DNA from: Listeria ivanovii subsp. ivanovii
GTDB taxonomy: Bacteria; Bacillota; Bacilli; Lactobacillales; Listeriaceae
Assembly (NCBI RefSeq): GCF_900187025.1
Contig: NZ_LT906478.1
Coordinates: 1,100,001 to 1,164,000 of the forward strand
DNA length: 64,000 nt
Reading direction: 5' to 3'
Shown here: positions 55,817 to 63,281 of the stretch, piece after piece
Layout of the letters: the number at the start of each line of letters is the position of its first letter
Numbering within the stretch: the first letter of the stretch is position 1
Made by a program: the position numbers and the translations under genes
The notes under the pieces: model-generated
Seen by the model: only the letters and a program-made list of their open reading frames with translations
The model's database searches: none
What the model was told of the DNA's origin: nothing

Positions 55817-56569
55817 TTGGCTATTTTGACAGAAGATGAGTTACGAAAAGCCTATTTACACACCGATTTAAGAACGAAAAAAACGTTAGATGTCCAAAAA
55901 GGTACGATTATTACGCCATCAGCAAAAAGTTTTTTATCTGAAAAGAAAATTGACCTTCATTTTATTGAGGAAATAGCTGAAACAAAAGTAGTAGTGGAAC
56001 CAATAAAAAAAGAAACAGCACGTGCAAAATTCCAAACGATTTATGGTGGTTCTTTAGACGAAAAGCCAGAGCATATGACCCATCTTCGCGGTAACTTGCT
56101 TGTATTTAAAGACCATCCACAAATTGCCTTCCGCGGAAAACTAGATTCACTTGAAGCAGAAATACTGGAAACTCAGTGTTCGGTTGCTAGTGAATTTAAG
56201 GCTCTAGCAGAAGATTTACAAGAAATCCTCACCTTTGTAAGAAATATCGTTCGATCAGAAGTATTGAATGAGCAAATCGAAACAGTCCAAATGCTAGGAA
56301 TGGATGAAAAAGAACTGCGGGAACGTAGTCACAATCCTAAAAAATATTATCAAATGACGCACTTTATGCCCGATTATACAATGGGAAGTGCTGTCATTCA
56401 TTTAAACAAATTAAGAACGATGGTCCGTGAAACTGAACTTGCTGCGTTTACAGCATTTAAGGAAGCGGATTATTCGGTAAAAAGACCAGATATTATCCAA
56501 GCGCTCAATCGGTTATCCAGCTTGTTTTGGATACTAATGTTCCGCGTAAGAACTGGTGAATACAAATAG
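55817..56569 (+). CDS. eutT: EutT, ATP:cob(I)alamin adenosyltransferase
   Basis: This protein of 250 residues is recognised by ILTEDELRKAYLHTDL at its start, IITPSAKSFLSEKKI, and KPEHMTHLRGNLLVFKDHPQIAFRGKLDSLEAEIL. The enteric EutT metal motif CC-x-x-C is absent: only one Cys (ETQCSV) remains, in line with metal-independent EutT of Listeria. Start chosen at TTG 55817, ten bases after AAAGGA; the frame is open back to 55742 but has no ribosome site there. It provides adenosylcobalamin to EutBC. Confidence 0.9.
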   Translation: MAILTEDELRKAYLHTDLRTKKTLDVQKGTIITPSAKSFLSEKKIDLHFIEEIAETKVVVEPIKKETARAKFQTIYGGSLDEKPEHMTHLRGNLLVFKDHPQIAFRGKLDSLEAEILETQCSVASEFKALAEDLQEILTFVRNIVRSEVLNEQIETVQMLGMDEKELRERSHNPKKYYQMTHFMPDYTMGSAVIHLNKLRTMVRETELAAFTAFKEADYSVKRPDIIQALNRLSSLFWILMFRVRTGEYK

Positions 56570-56583
56570 TAAGGAGGCTTACC

Positions 56584-57225
56584 ATGAATAATGAATTAAT
56601 CACAAGCCTTATTGAAGAAGTTACTCGTCGCGCGCTGCTTGAAACAGGCGTTGAAGTAGAAGCATCCGGTCGGCACGTACATTTAGATCGTGAAACTGTG
56701 GATGCACTTTTCGGAACTGGGTATGAACTGACACATTTCCGTGATCTTTCTCAACCAGGTCAATATGTTTGTAAAGAAAGAATTAGTATCGTTGGACCAA
56801 AAAGCGTCATCCATAATGTCGTTATCCTTGGACCAATCCGCAAGAAAACCCAAGTAGAAATTAGTGCGACAGATGGTACTGCTCTGGGAATTAAAGCACC
56901 TGTTCGTGAAAGTGGAGATATCAGTAACACACCAGGAATTTTGCTTTTATCACCTAAAAACAGTGTCCAACTTACAGAAGGACTAATCGTTGCTAAACGT
57001 CATATTCACATGACACCACAGGATGCAGAAAAACATCAAGTGACACAAAGTGAAATTGTGCAAGTGAAAATTAACGGCGAAAGACCACTTATTTTTGATG
57101 ATGTAGTTGTTCGAATTAGCCCTGATTTCTCTACATATATGCACATTGATTACGATGAAGCCAATGCGTGTGGATTTAAAAAGGGAATTCGAGGTCAAAT
57201 TATTAAGAAAACCCCGGTTAAATGA
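56584..57225 (+). CDS. eutD: PduL-type phosphotransacetylase of the eut operon (EutD role)
   Basis: This protein of 213 residues has an N-terminal encapsulation-type helix (NELITSLIEEVTRRALLE) and the two PduL repeats with RHVHLD near residue 30 and AKRHIHMTP near 140. It converts acetyl-CoA to acetyl-phosphate and recycles CoA. It is a PduL homologue, unrelated to the Pta-like EutD of enterics, so the symbol reflects the role. It overlaps the next gene by ATGA. Confidence 0.92.
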   Translation: MNNELITSLIEEVTRRALLETGVEVEASGRHVHLDRETVDALFGTGYELTHFRDLSQPGQYVCKERISIVGPKSVIHNVVILGPIRKKTQVEISATDGTALGIKAPVRESGDISNTPGILLLSPKNSVQLTEGLIVAKRHIHMTPQDAEKHQVTQSEIVQVKINGERPLIFDDVVVRISPDFSTYMHIDYDEANACGFKKGIRGQIIKKTPVK

Positions 57226-57797
57226 ATATGGATACAGAAGCACTCATAAAAGCCGTTACGGAAGAAGTCATGAAGCGACTCCAATTATTACCGACCAAAA
57301 AAATGATTATCATGGGTGAAGACGTAGATCACACTCTCAGACAGTGTTATAAAGCTGATTATCAAGTTTCGCTTTACGATCGGTCAGAACGCGCTTGTGA
57401 TTTTCTTTTGCTCGAAACAATTGAAATTGCTGAAATGGCTCGCATTAGTTTGCTTGCACCAATGAACAAAAAAGAACAATTTATCACGAATCAACTTTTA
57501 CAAGGTGTTCCTGTCGCGATTTTAAAAGATGGCGTCAAAGCACATGACTACAGACGGACAACTAAATATGGTATCAGACAATTACTGCAAGAATACGAAG
57601 ATAAATTATCTCGCTTTGGGGTAGAATTTATCACGAAATCAGCTAGCGTAGCAAAAATAACCAAAGTAATCACTGCGCAAGATGTGGAAAAACGAACGAA
57701 AAACAAGACAGAATTTATTTTACCAACAGGAAGTTTTTTAACACCACTTGCAAAAGATTATTTACAGGAAAAACGAATTAGCATTAAAGAAAGTTAG
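57222..57797 (+). CDS. Eut-operon protein of unknown function (TIGR02536-like)
   Basis: This protein of 191 residues starts with an amphipathic helix (TEALIKAVTEEVMKRLQLL), like the encapsulation signals nearby. A middle part looks like a Rossmann-type flavoprotein fold (KKMIIMGED ... LLAPMNKKEQFITNQLL). It ends in TGSFLTPLAKDYLQEKRI, the same LTPLAKDYL motif as in PduM and EutT. Proteins of this type occur in many Firmicute eut operons without known role. It is coupled to eutD. Confidence 0.75.
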   Translation: MNMDTEALIKAVTEEVMKRLQLLPTKKMIIMGEDVDHTLRQCYKADYQVSLYDRSERACDFLLLETIEIAEMARISLLAPMNKKEQFITNQLLQGVPVAILKDGVKAHDYRRTTKYGIRQLLQEYEDKLSRFGVEFITKSASVAKITKVITAQDVEKRTKNKTEFILPTGSFLTPLAKDYLQEKRISIKES

Positions 57798-57811
57798 GAA
57801 GGAAGAGCCGC

Positions 57812-58081
57812 ATGCAAATTGGAAAAGTTACCGGAAGTTTATGGGCAACGAGAAAAGATGAGAAACTAAATGGTTTGAAACTACTACTAGTAGAAATTTG
57901 TACCGATGAAGTGGAAGAAGTAAGACATTCCATAGTGGCAGCTGATAACGCCGGAGCTGGTAGTGGCGATATTGTTCTCGTTACAACTGGTAGCGCGGCA
58001 CGAGCATCAACCGGAGATAATACTATTCCTGTAGATGCATGTATCGTTGGTATTATCGATTCGGTAGAACGTGATGGCTGA
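57812..58081 (+). CDS. eutN: EutN, BMC-P pentamer (shell vertex)
   Basis: This 89-residue EutN/CcmL-family protein (IGKVTGSLWATRKDEKLNGLKLLLVE; DNAGAGSGDIVLVTTGSAAR) caps the vertices of the eut shell. It follows GGAAGGAAG. Its end overlaps the start of the next gene by eight bases. Confidence 0.93.
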   Translation: MQIGKVTGSLWATRKDEKLNGLKLLLVEICTDEVEEVRHSIVAADNAGAGSGDIVLVTTGSAARASTGDNTIPVDACIVGIIDSVERDG

Positions 58082-58619
58082 AAAGTCCTTAGGTATTCTT
58101 GAACTCAGAAGTATAAGCAAAGGTTACGAAATGGCTGATAATTTCTTAAAAGCTGGCAATGTGACTTTGTTTACTTTTCGTCCTACTTGTCCAGGTAAAT
58201 TTTTAATTATTTTGCAAGGTGCTTCCGGTGAACTTACTAGTGCGATGCAAGATGCAAAAGAAGAAGCGGGCAAATTCCACGTTTCTTCTTACATAATTCA
58301 TTTAGTACATGAAGAATTGCTCCATTTTTTACAGAATAAACATCCTAAAGTGGAGATTGATGCAGTTGGAATTATCGAAATCAGTCAATTGGGTGCGGGG
58401 CTTAATGCAGTGAATGAGGCGTTGAAAAAATCAGCTATTCATTTAAAGCGGATGACGCTTGGTGCCTCGATTGGTGGGAAATTTGTGGCTGTTTTTACAG
58501 GGGAAGTTAGTGCTATCAAAGAAGGGATGCAGATCTTAATAGATACTGCGGAACAAAAAAAGGTGATACATCATACGATCATTCCTTCTCCTGATGAACT
58601 TTTAAAACGCTATCTATAG
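58074..58619 (+). CDS. PduT-like tandem-BMC shell protein of the eut operon
   Basis: This protein of 181 residues has two BMC domains (about 1-92 and 95-181). It is homologous to PduT (shared LGILEL.SISKG, CPGKF, GKFVAVFTGEVSA). At the site of the PduT cluster-binding cysteine (YYSCSGS) it has IEISQLGAG, so it should not carry that Fe-S cluster. Start chosen at ATG 58074 (GTG 58071 also possible). It may take the place of a missing EutS. Confidence 0.85.
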   Translation: MAEKSLGILELRSISKGYEMADNFLKAGNVTLFTFRPTCPGKFLIILQGASGELTSAMQDAKEEAGKFHVSSYIIHLVHEELLHFLQNKHPKVEIDAVGIIEISQLGAGLNAVNEALKKSAIHLKRMTLGASIGGKFVAVFTGEVSAIKEGMQILIDTAEQKKVIHHTIIPSPDELLKRYL

Positions 58620-58634
58620 AATGGAGGAACACTT

Positions 58635-59756
58635 TTGAGCATTAATGAAATTATTATTTATTTAATGGTAATCTTTATGATTCTTGGCGCCATCGACAAA
58701 ATTATTGGTAATAAATTTGGCCTAGGGGCACAGTTTGAAGAAGGAATTATGGCGATGGGGTCGTTAACCCTTGCGATGGTTGGTATTATAACGCTTGCAC
58801 CTGTTTTAGCAAAAATTTTAAGCCCGATTGTTGTACCAATTTACACCGCGCTAGGAGCAGATCCAGCGATGTTTGCAACAACACTTTTAGCAAATGATAT
58901 GGGTGGCTTCGCGCTAGCTCAAGAACTTGCACAAACTCCGGATGCTGGACTTTTTGCTGGGGCAATTTTAGGTTCGATGATGGGACCAACCATTGTTTTC
59001 ACGATTCCAGTAGCTCTAGGAATTATAAAAAAAGAAGATCATAAATATTTAGCAACTGGAGTACTTTCTGGTATTATTACAATTCCAATCGGTTGTTTAA
59101 TCGGTGGACTTGTTGCAGGATTCTCTCCAATTATGATTTTCAAAAACTTAGTACCAATTATACTCGTAGCTGTTTTAATTATGATTGGTCTTTGGTTTAA
59201 ACCAGAAGCGATGATTAAAGGCTTTACTGTTTTCGGAAAAGGTGTTGTTATCGTCGCTACTATCGGGCTAGTTGCTGGGGCAATTCAACAACTAACTGGT
59301 TTAACAATCATTCCGGGAATTGCACCAGTAAGTGAAGGGATTGAAATCGTTGGTGGTATCGCTCTTGTACTTGCCGGAGCCTTCTGTTTAGTGTTCGTTA
59401 TTACCAAAGTATTCAACAAGCCACTTATGAAAATGGGAAAACTGCTTGGTATGAATGAAGTTGCTGCAGCTGGTATGGTTGCCACACTTGCAAACAGTAT
59501 TCCGATGTTCCAAATGTTAAAAGATATGGATGAGCGTGGTAAAATTATTAACGTTGCCTTTGCTGTATCCGCAGCCTTTGTCCTCGGAGACCATTTAGGC
59601 TTTACGGCTGGTGTCGCCAAAGATATGATTTTCCCGATGATTGTCGGAAAACTAGTCGGAGGGGTAACCGCGGTTGGTGTAGCTATTTATATGGCCAACC
59701 GAATGATGAAGAAAAATAAAGCAAAAGAACAAACGGTGGTGAAAAATAATGGCTGA
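58635..59756 (+). CDS. eutH: EutH, ethanolamine transporter
   Basis: This integral membrane protein of 373 residues has about ten helices, recognised by IIIYLMVIFMILGAIDKIIGN at its N-terminus, TLLANDMGGFALAQELA and GMVATLANSIPMFQMLKDMD. It assists ethanolamine entry when the substrate is scarce. It starts at TTG 58635 behind AATGGAGG and overlaps eutQ by eight bases. Confidence 0.94.
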   Translation: MSINEIIIYLMVIFMILGAIDKIIGNKFGLGAQFEEGIMAMGSLTLAMVGIITLAPVLAKILSPIVVPIYTALGADPAMFATTLLANDMGGFALAQELAQTPDAGLFAGAILGSMMGPTIVFTIPVALGIIKKEDHKYLATGVLSGIITIPIGCLIGGLVAGFSPIMIFKNLVPIILVAVLIMIGLWFKPEAMIKGFTVFGKGVVIVATIGLVAGAIQQLTGLTIIPGIAPVSEGIEIVGGIALVLAGAFCLVFVITKVFNKPLMKMGKLLGMNEVAAAGMVATLANSIPMFQMLKDMDERGKIINVAFAVSAAFVLGDHLGFTAGVAKDMIFPMIVGKLVGGVTAVGVAIYMANRMMKKNKAKEQTVVKNNG

Positions 59757-60195
59757 TATTTCAAGAGATTTACTAGAACAATTAGTCAAACAAGTTGTCT
59801 TAGAAAAAATGGGTCATAAATCTAAGCAAGTAGATGTTAGTGGGATTTTATCCATTAAACTTCCAGAAGTAAAAGTTACTGAAGAAGATCGACTAGACAC
59901 TGGAAAACCAGGTGATGTAGTTTATACAAAAGATTTAGTCACATTAGAAGAAAGCAAACGTCTAGGTTTCGGTTTAATGGAAATGAAAGACACTACATTT
60001 GATTGGTTCTTAGACTATGACGAAGTGGACTATATTATTGAAGGTCGACTAGATGTTGTCATTGATGGCAGAACGATTTCCGCAGGTCCAGGAGAAATTA
60101 TTTTCATTCCAAAAGGAAGTAAAATCAAGTTCTCTGTAACTGGGGAAGCAAGATTTGTTTATGTTACTTATCCGGCTGATTGGCAGTCACAATAA
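59749..60195 (+). CDS. eutQ: EutQ, cupin-fold protein
   Basis: This 148-residue protein starts with an encapsulation-type helix (SRDLLEQLVKQVVLEKMG). The C-terminal half is a cupin barrel (FDWFLDYDEVDYIIEGRLDVVIDGRTISAGPGEIIFIPKGSKIKFS). EutQ of Salmonella has acetate kinase activity; whether this shorter protein does is unknown. Last gene of the eut operon, closed by a strong terminator. Confidence 0.9.
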   Translation: MADISRDLLEQLVKQVVLEKMGHKSKQVDVSGILSIKLPEVKVTEEDRLDTGKPGDVVYTKDLVTLEESKRLGFGLMEMKDTTFDWFLDYDEVDYIIEGRLDVVIDGRTISAGPGEIIFIPKGSKIKFSVTGEARFVYVTYPADWQSQ

Positions 60196-60236
60196 AAAAA
60201 TGATTCCAGCGAATTTCGCTGGAATCGTTTTTTTTA
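60196..60236. terminator. Bidirectional terminator after eutQ
   Basis: GATTCCAGCGA (60202-60212) and TCGCTGGAATC (60216-60226) pair perfectly, with A7 before and T8 after. It serves both eutQ and the convergent AraC gene. Confidence 0.92.
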
Positions 60237-60785
60237 TTTTAAAGAATCGCGATATTCTTTTGGTGTCATATCAAACGTTTTCTTGAAAACTTTACAAAAA
60301 TAGCTTGCTCTGGAAAAGCCTAAGTTTTTGGCAATTGTATGTACTGCCCAATCACTTTTCGCTAGCTGGTCTTTCGCATAAAGCATTTTTTGTTCGTTTA
60401 CATAATTAATAAAGTTAATATTGAGTTCGTTTTTAAATAATTTACTCAAATAAAACGGGCTTAGATACACATAATTTGCTACTTCTTCTAAAGTGATGGA
60501 GCGGTGGATGTTTTTCTTAATATAACGGATGGCTTGTTTGATTTCCTTATGCTCTCCGCAAGCTTTATTCGCCGGAGTTACTTCTTTTTTTGGTTGTTTT
60601 TGTTTTTCATGTGCGGAGTAATAATCGCTTAATACATCGAGAACTTCCACTGTTTCAAGTGAATGAAGTAGGGCTGTGTGATCAGGATTTTTTTTGCTAA
60701 AGTCTTCTTGGATTTGTTCCGTAAATTGGTTTTCTACTTGACTTAACATAATTGGTTGAATATTGACGACATTTTCTTTCTCCAA
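60234..60785 (-). CDS. AraC-family regulator, PocR paralogue without sensor domain
   Basis: This protein of about 183 residues has an AraC double HTH (about 85-183) very like that of PocR: both contain LNINFINYVNEQKM-type and KNLGFSRASYFCKVF-type stretches and end T-P-K-x-Y-R-x-S/T-L-K. The N-terminal part is short and has none of the PocR cysteine motifs. TTG 60785 is the likely start, nine bases after GGAGGAG; the in-frame ATG at 60803 precedes that site. It may control eut, cblT or the cbi operon, or compete at PocR sites. Confidence 0.82.
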   Translation of the reverse strand: MEKENVVNIQPIMLSQVENQFTEQIQEDFSKKNPDHTALLHSLETVEVLDVLSDYYSAHEKQKQPKKEVTPANKACGEHKEIKQAIRYIKKNIHRSITLEEVANYVYLSPFYLSKLFKNELNINFINYVNEQKMLYAKDQLAKSDWAVHTIAKNLGFSRASYFCKVFKKTFDMTPKEYRDSLK

Positions 60786-61028
60786 AATACATCTCTCCTC
60801 CATTTATTCGCACATTAATTATACCATAAAATCGCTTGAAATAACGTTTTATCCTGCATTTTAAATAGAACAATAAATTCTTTTTTATAACAAAATATTG
60901 TCATTTTTGTCTGGTAAAGCAATAAATATGATAAATAATTCACACTGGTGGCTAATTTGACGGCGAAATGTTGGAACAGGGCGATTATGAAAGCTTGCAC
61001 TATTTTGCTTTCTAGCTCACGCACGCCC

Positions 61029-61057
61029 TTGTACCACTGGTTTAACAAGGCTATAAT
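61029..61057 (+). promoter_or_regulatory. Promoter of cblT
   Basis: TTGTAC (61029-61034) and TATAAT (61052-61057) with 17-base spacer lie 42 bases before the cblT start. The rest of the gap 60786-61098 holds no recognisable gene or riboswitch. ATAACGCTTTCA at 61067-61078 is only a degenerate cre. Confidence 0.65.
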
Positions 61058-61098
61058 GAGGTGGAAATAACGCTTTCACGAGAGGGTGATCTTTTCAG

Positions 61099-61593
61099 TT
61101 GAAGATTCAAAAATTAGTATTATGTGCGATGTTAATTGCGATGTGTGTAATTGGCGCAAACATAAAATTAATGGGTTCAGTTGCATTTGATGCGGCACCA
61201 GCTTTTATCGGGACTTTATTACTCGGTCCAATGTACGGGGCAATTCTTGGGATATTCGGTCATTTAACTTCAGCGTTACTAGCGGGTTTTCCGTTAACGC
61301 TACCGATACATTTAATTGTTGCTGGAATGATGGGCATTACGATGATTGCTTATGGATTTACCCGTCAAATGTTGGCAGAAAAACCACAACTAATTAGCGT
61401 TAGTTTATCTAGTCTAGTTGCTTTTGTTTTTAACTGTCCGCTATCTTTATTAGCACTTTACCCATTCATGCACGAAGCAGTATTTGCATTATTTCCAGTC
61501 CTTGCGATTGGCACGATTTGCAATGTTTTTGTAGCAGAAATCGTGTATCAAGTATTACCGGAACGCTGGAAAAAGCGAATTGCCGGTTATTAA
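61099..61593 (+). CDS. cblT: CblT, alpha-ribazole transporter (ECF S-component family)
   Basis: This 164-residue membrane protein has about five or six helices: KLVLCAMLIAMCVIGANIKLMG at its start, FDAAPAFIGTLLLGPMYGAILGIFGH and LTLPIHLIVAGMMGI. The fold is that of S-components of energy-coupling-factor transporters. In Listeria CblT takes up alpha-ribazole for CblS (gene at 23902). The adjacent cobalamin riboswitch and cbi genes support this. It starts at TTG 61099 ten bases after GAGGGTGAT. Confidence 0.8.
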   Translation: MKIQKLVLCAMLIAMCVIGANIKLMGSVAFDAAPAFIGTLLLGPMYGAILGIFGHLTSALLAGFPLTLPIHLIVAGMMGITMIAYGFTRQMLAEKPQLISVSLSSLVAFVFNCPLSLLALYPFMHEAVFALFPVLAIGTICNVFVAEIVYQVLPERWKKRIAGY

Positions 61594-61604
61594 AAACTAA
61601 ATAG

Positions 61605-61755
61605 GTGAGTATATTAATCCGGGAAAGAGGTGCGAATCCTCTACAGGCCCTAGCTACTGTAATACGGACGAAAACCAAATGTATGTCACTGGAATTTATT
61701 TCCGGGAAGACTGGTGAGTAGGATGAAGTTGAGTCAGGAGACCGCTAGTATACTC
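61605..61755 (+). ncRNA. Cobalamin riboswitch upstream of cbiA
   Basis: GGTGAGTATATTAATCCGGG, GGTGCGAATCCTCTACAGGCCC, CTACTGTAATACGG and the B12 box TGAGTCAGGAGACCGCTAG (near 61731-61749) occur in the classic order, with a large variable arm between. It should turn off the cbi operon when B12 is plentiful. Confidence 0.95.
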
Positions 61756-61860
61756 GATATTTAAGAAACAACTTCTAAGGGAGCGAGTTGTCTTTATTAA
61801 ACAGGTTTCATAATAGGAACGTTTCTTTGCGTTTGCAAGAAACACCTAGGATAAATCTGC

Positions 61861-61897
61861 AAAAAGACGCCAAAGTTCTGTTTGGTGTCTTTTTTTA
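61861..61897 (+). terminator. Riboswitch-controlled terminator before cbiA
   Basis: AAAAAGACGCCAAA (61861-61874) and TTTGGTGTCTTTTT (61881-61894) pair over 14 bp with one G-U and end in T7, 26 bases before the cbiA start. Confidence 0.88.
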
Positions 61898-61922
61898 TGG
61901 CTAAAGTGAAAGGTGAATTCAG

Positions 61923-63281
61923 ATGAAGAAAATCGTCATTGCTGCAGCGTCAAGTGGAGCCGGAAAAACAACCGTTACGCTTGGTATTATGCAGGCTTTG
62001 AAAAAAAGAGGTCTACGTGTTCAGCCATTCAAAGTGGGACCCGATTATATTGATACGAATTATCATCAAGCAATTACCGGAGTTCCGTCGATCAATTTGG
62101 ATAGTTTCTTAATAGCCGACGATTGCATGTTAGCTTCTCTGTTTCAAAAGCATGCTGCACTAGCAGATATATCTGTGATTGAAGGCGTGATGGGGCTTTT
62201 TGATGGGTTAGGTGTAGACCGGGATAATGCCAGTACTTCTTTTATAGCAAAATGTACCAAAACACCGGTTATTTTAGTGGTTGATGGAAAGGCAATCTCC
62301 ACTTCTGCCGCCGCAATTGTCGCTGGTTTTAACAGCTTTGATCCGGAACTAAAATTAGCCGGAGTGATTATAAACCGGGTAGCATCAGAGAGTCATTTTT
62401 CCCTAATAAAAGGGGCGATTGAACGATATACGGATGTACCTGTGTTAGGTTATTTGCCGAAAAATTCGGATGTTGCGCTTCCTGAAAGACATCTCGGTTT
62501 AGTCCCGCAAGAGGAAATGGGTGAACTAGAAGCGAAATGGTCATTACTTGGCGATTTAATTGAAACGCATGTCGATATGAAGAAATTGGTGCAAATTAGC
62601 GAACTGGGCGGAGAATTTTTGAATGCTGATCTGAAAGTTCAACTACCAAATTTTTCTGGTAAAAAAGTAGCATACGCACTAGATGAAGCATTTCATTTTT
62701 ACTACCAAGATAATTTAGACTTAATCAAATCGACAGGGGTAGAATTAATTCCATTTAGTCCACTGGAAGATAAAGCGTTGCCGGAAGCTGATTTCATTTA
62801 TATTGGTGGAGGATTTCCAGAAGTATTTGCAAGTAGGCTAGCACTAAACTACTCGATGCGTGAGTCCATTTTGGCGGCGCATGAAAACGGTATTCCGATA
62901 TATGCAGAATGTGGTGGTTTGATGTATCTCGGTACTAGTTTGGAAGTGAATGGGACGCTTTACGAAATGGTAGGCATTTTTGAAGGAGTGAGCAAGATGA
63001 CGGAGCGACTTCGGAAATTTGGTTATTGTTTTGCAACTCCAGCACACGATACACTACTTGGTAAAACCGGGACAACGATTCGTGGACATGAATTCCATCA
63101 CTCCATTTTTGAAACAACGGAAAAAACTTGTCTAAACTTGTCTAAAATGCGCGACGGAGCAGTTATTAAAGAATGGTGTGGCGGCTATCAAAAAGGGAAT
63201 ACTTTTGCGAGTTATCTGCACATCCATTTCTACCAAAATCCAGCTATCTTAATGCAGATGTTTGGAGCGATGAAACGATGA
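61923..63281 (+). CDS. cbiA: CbiA, cobyrinic acid a,c-diamide synthase
   Basis: This protein of 452 residues has an N-terminal P-loop domain ([12 protein letters not shown], residues 10-21; [23 protein letters not shown]). The C-terminal glutamine amidotransferase domain has nucleophile C330 in [11 protein letters not shown] and a histidine in [10 protein letters not shown]. It amidates cob(II)yrinate at two positions with glutamine and ATP. First gene after the riboswitch terminator; overlaps cbiB by ATGA. Confidence 0.95.
   Translation: MKKIVIAAASSGAGKTTVTLGIMQALKKRGLRVQPFKVGPDYIDTNYHQAITGVPSINLDSFLIADDCMLASLFQKHAALADISVIEGVMGLFDGLGVDRDNASTSFIAKCTKTPVILVVDGKAISTSAAAIVAGFNSFDPELKLAGVIINRVASESHFSLIKGAIERYTDVPVLGYLPKNSDVALPERHLGLVPQEEMGELEAKWSLLGDLIETHVDMKKLVQISELGGEFLNADLKVQLPNFSGKKVAYALDEAFHFYYQDNLDLIKSTGVELIPFSPLEDKALPEADFIYIGGGFPEVFASRLALNYSMRESILAAHENGIPIYAECGGLMYLGTSLEVNGTLYEMVGIFEGVSKMTERLRKFGYCFATPAHDTLLGKTGTTIRGHEFHHSIFETTEKTCLNLSKMRDGAVIKEWCGGYQKGNTFASYLHIHFYQNPAILMQMFGAMKR

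Noticed and set aside
60815-61048. 77-codon minus-strand frame between the AraC gene and cblT
   Set aside because: No ribosome site, low-complexity content, and it covers the cblT -35 region.
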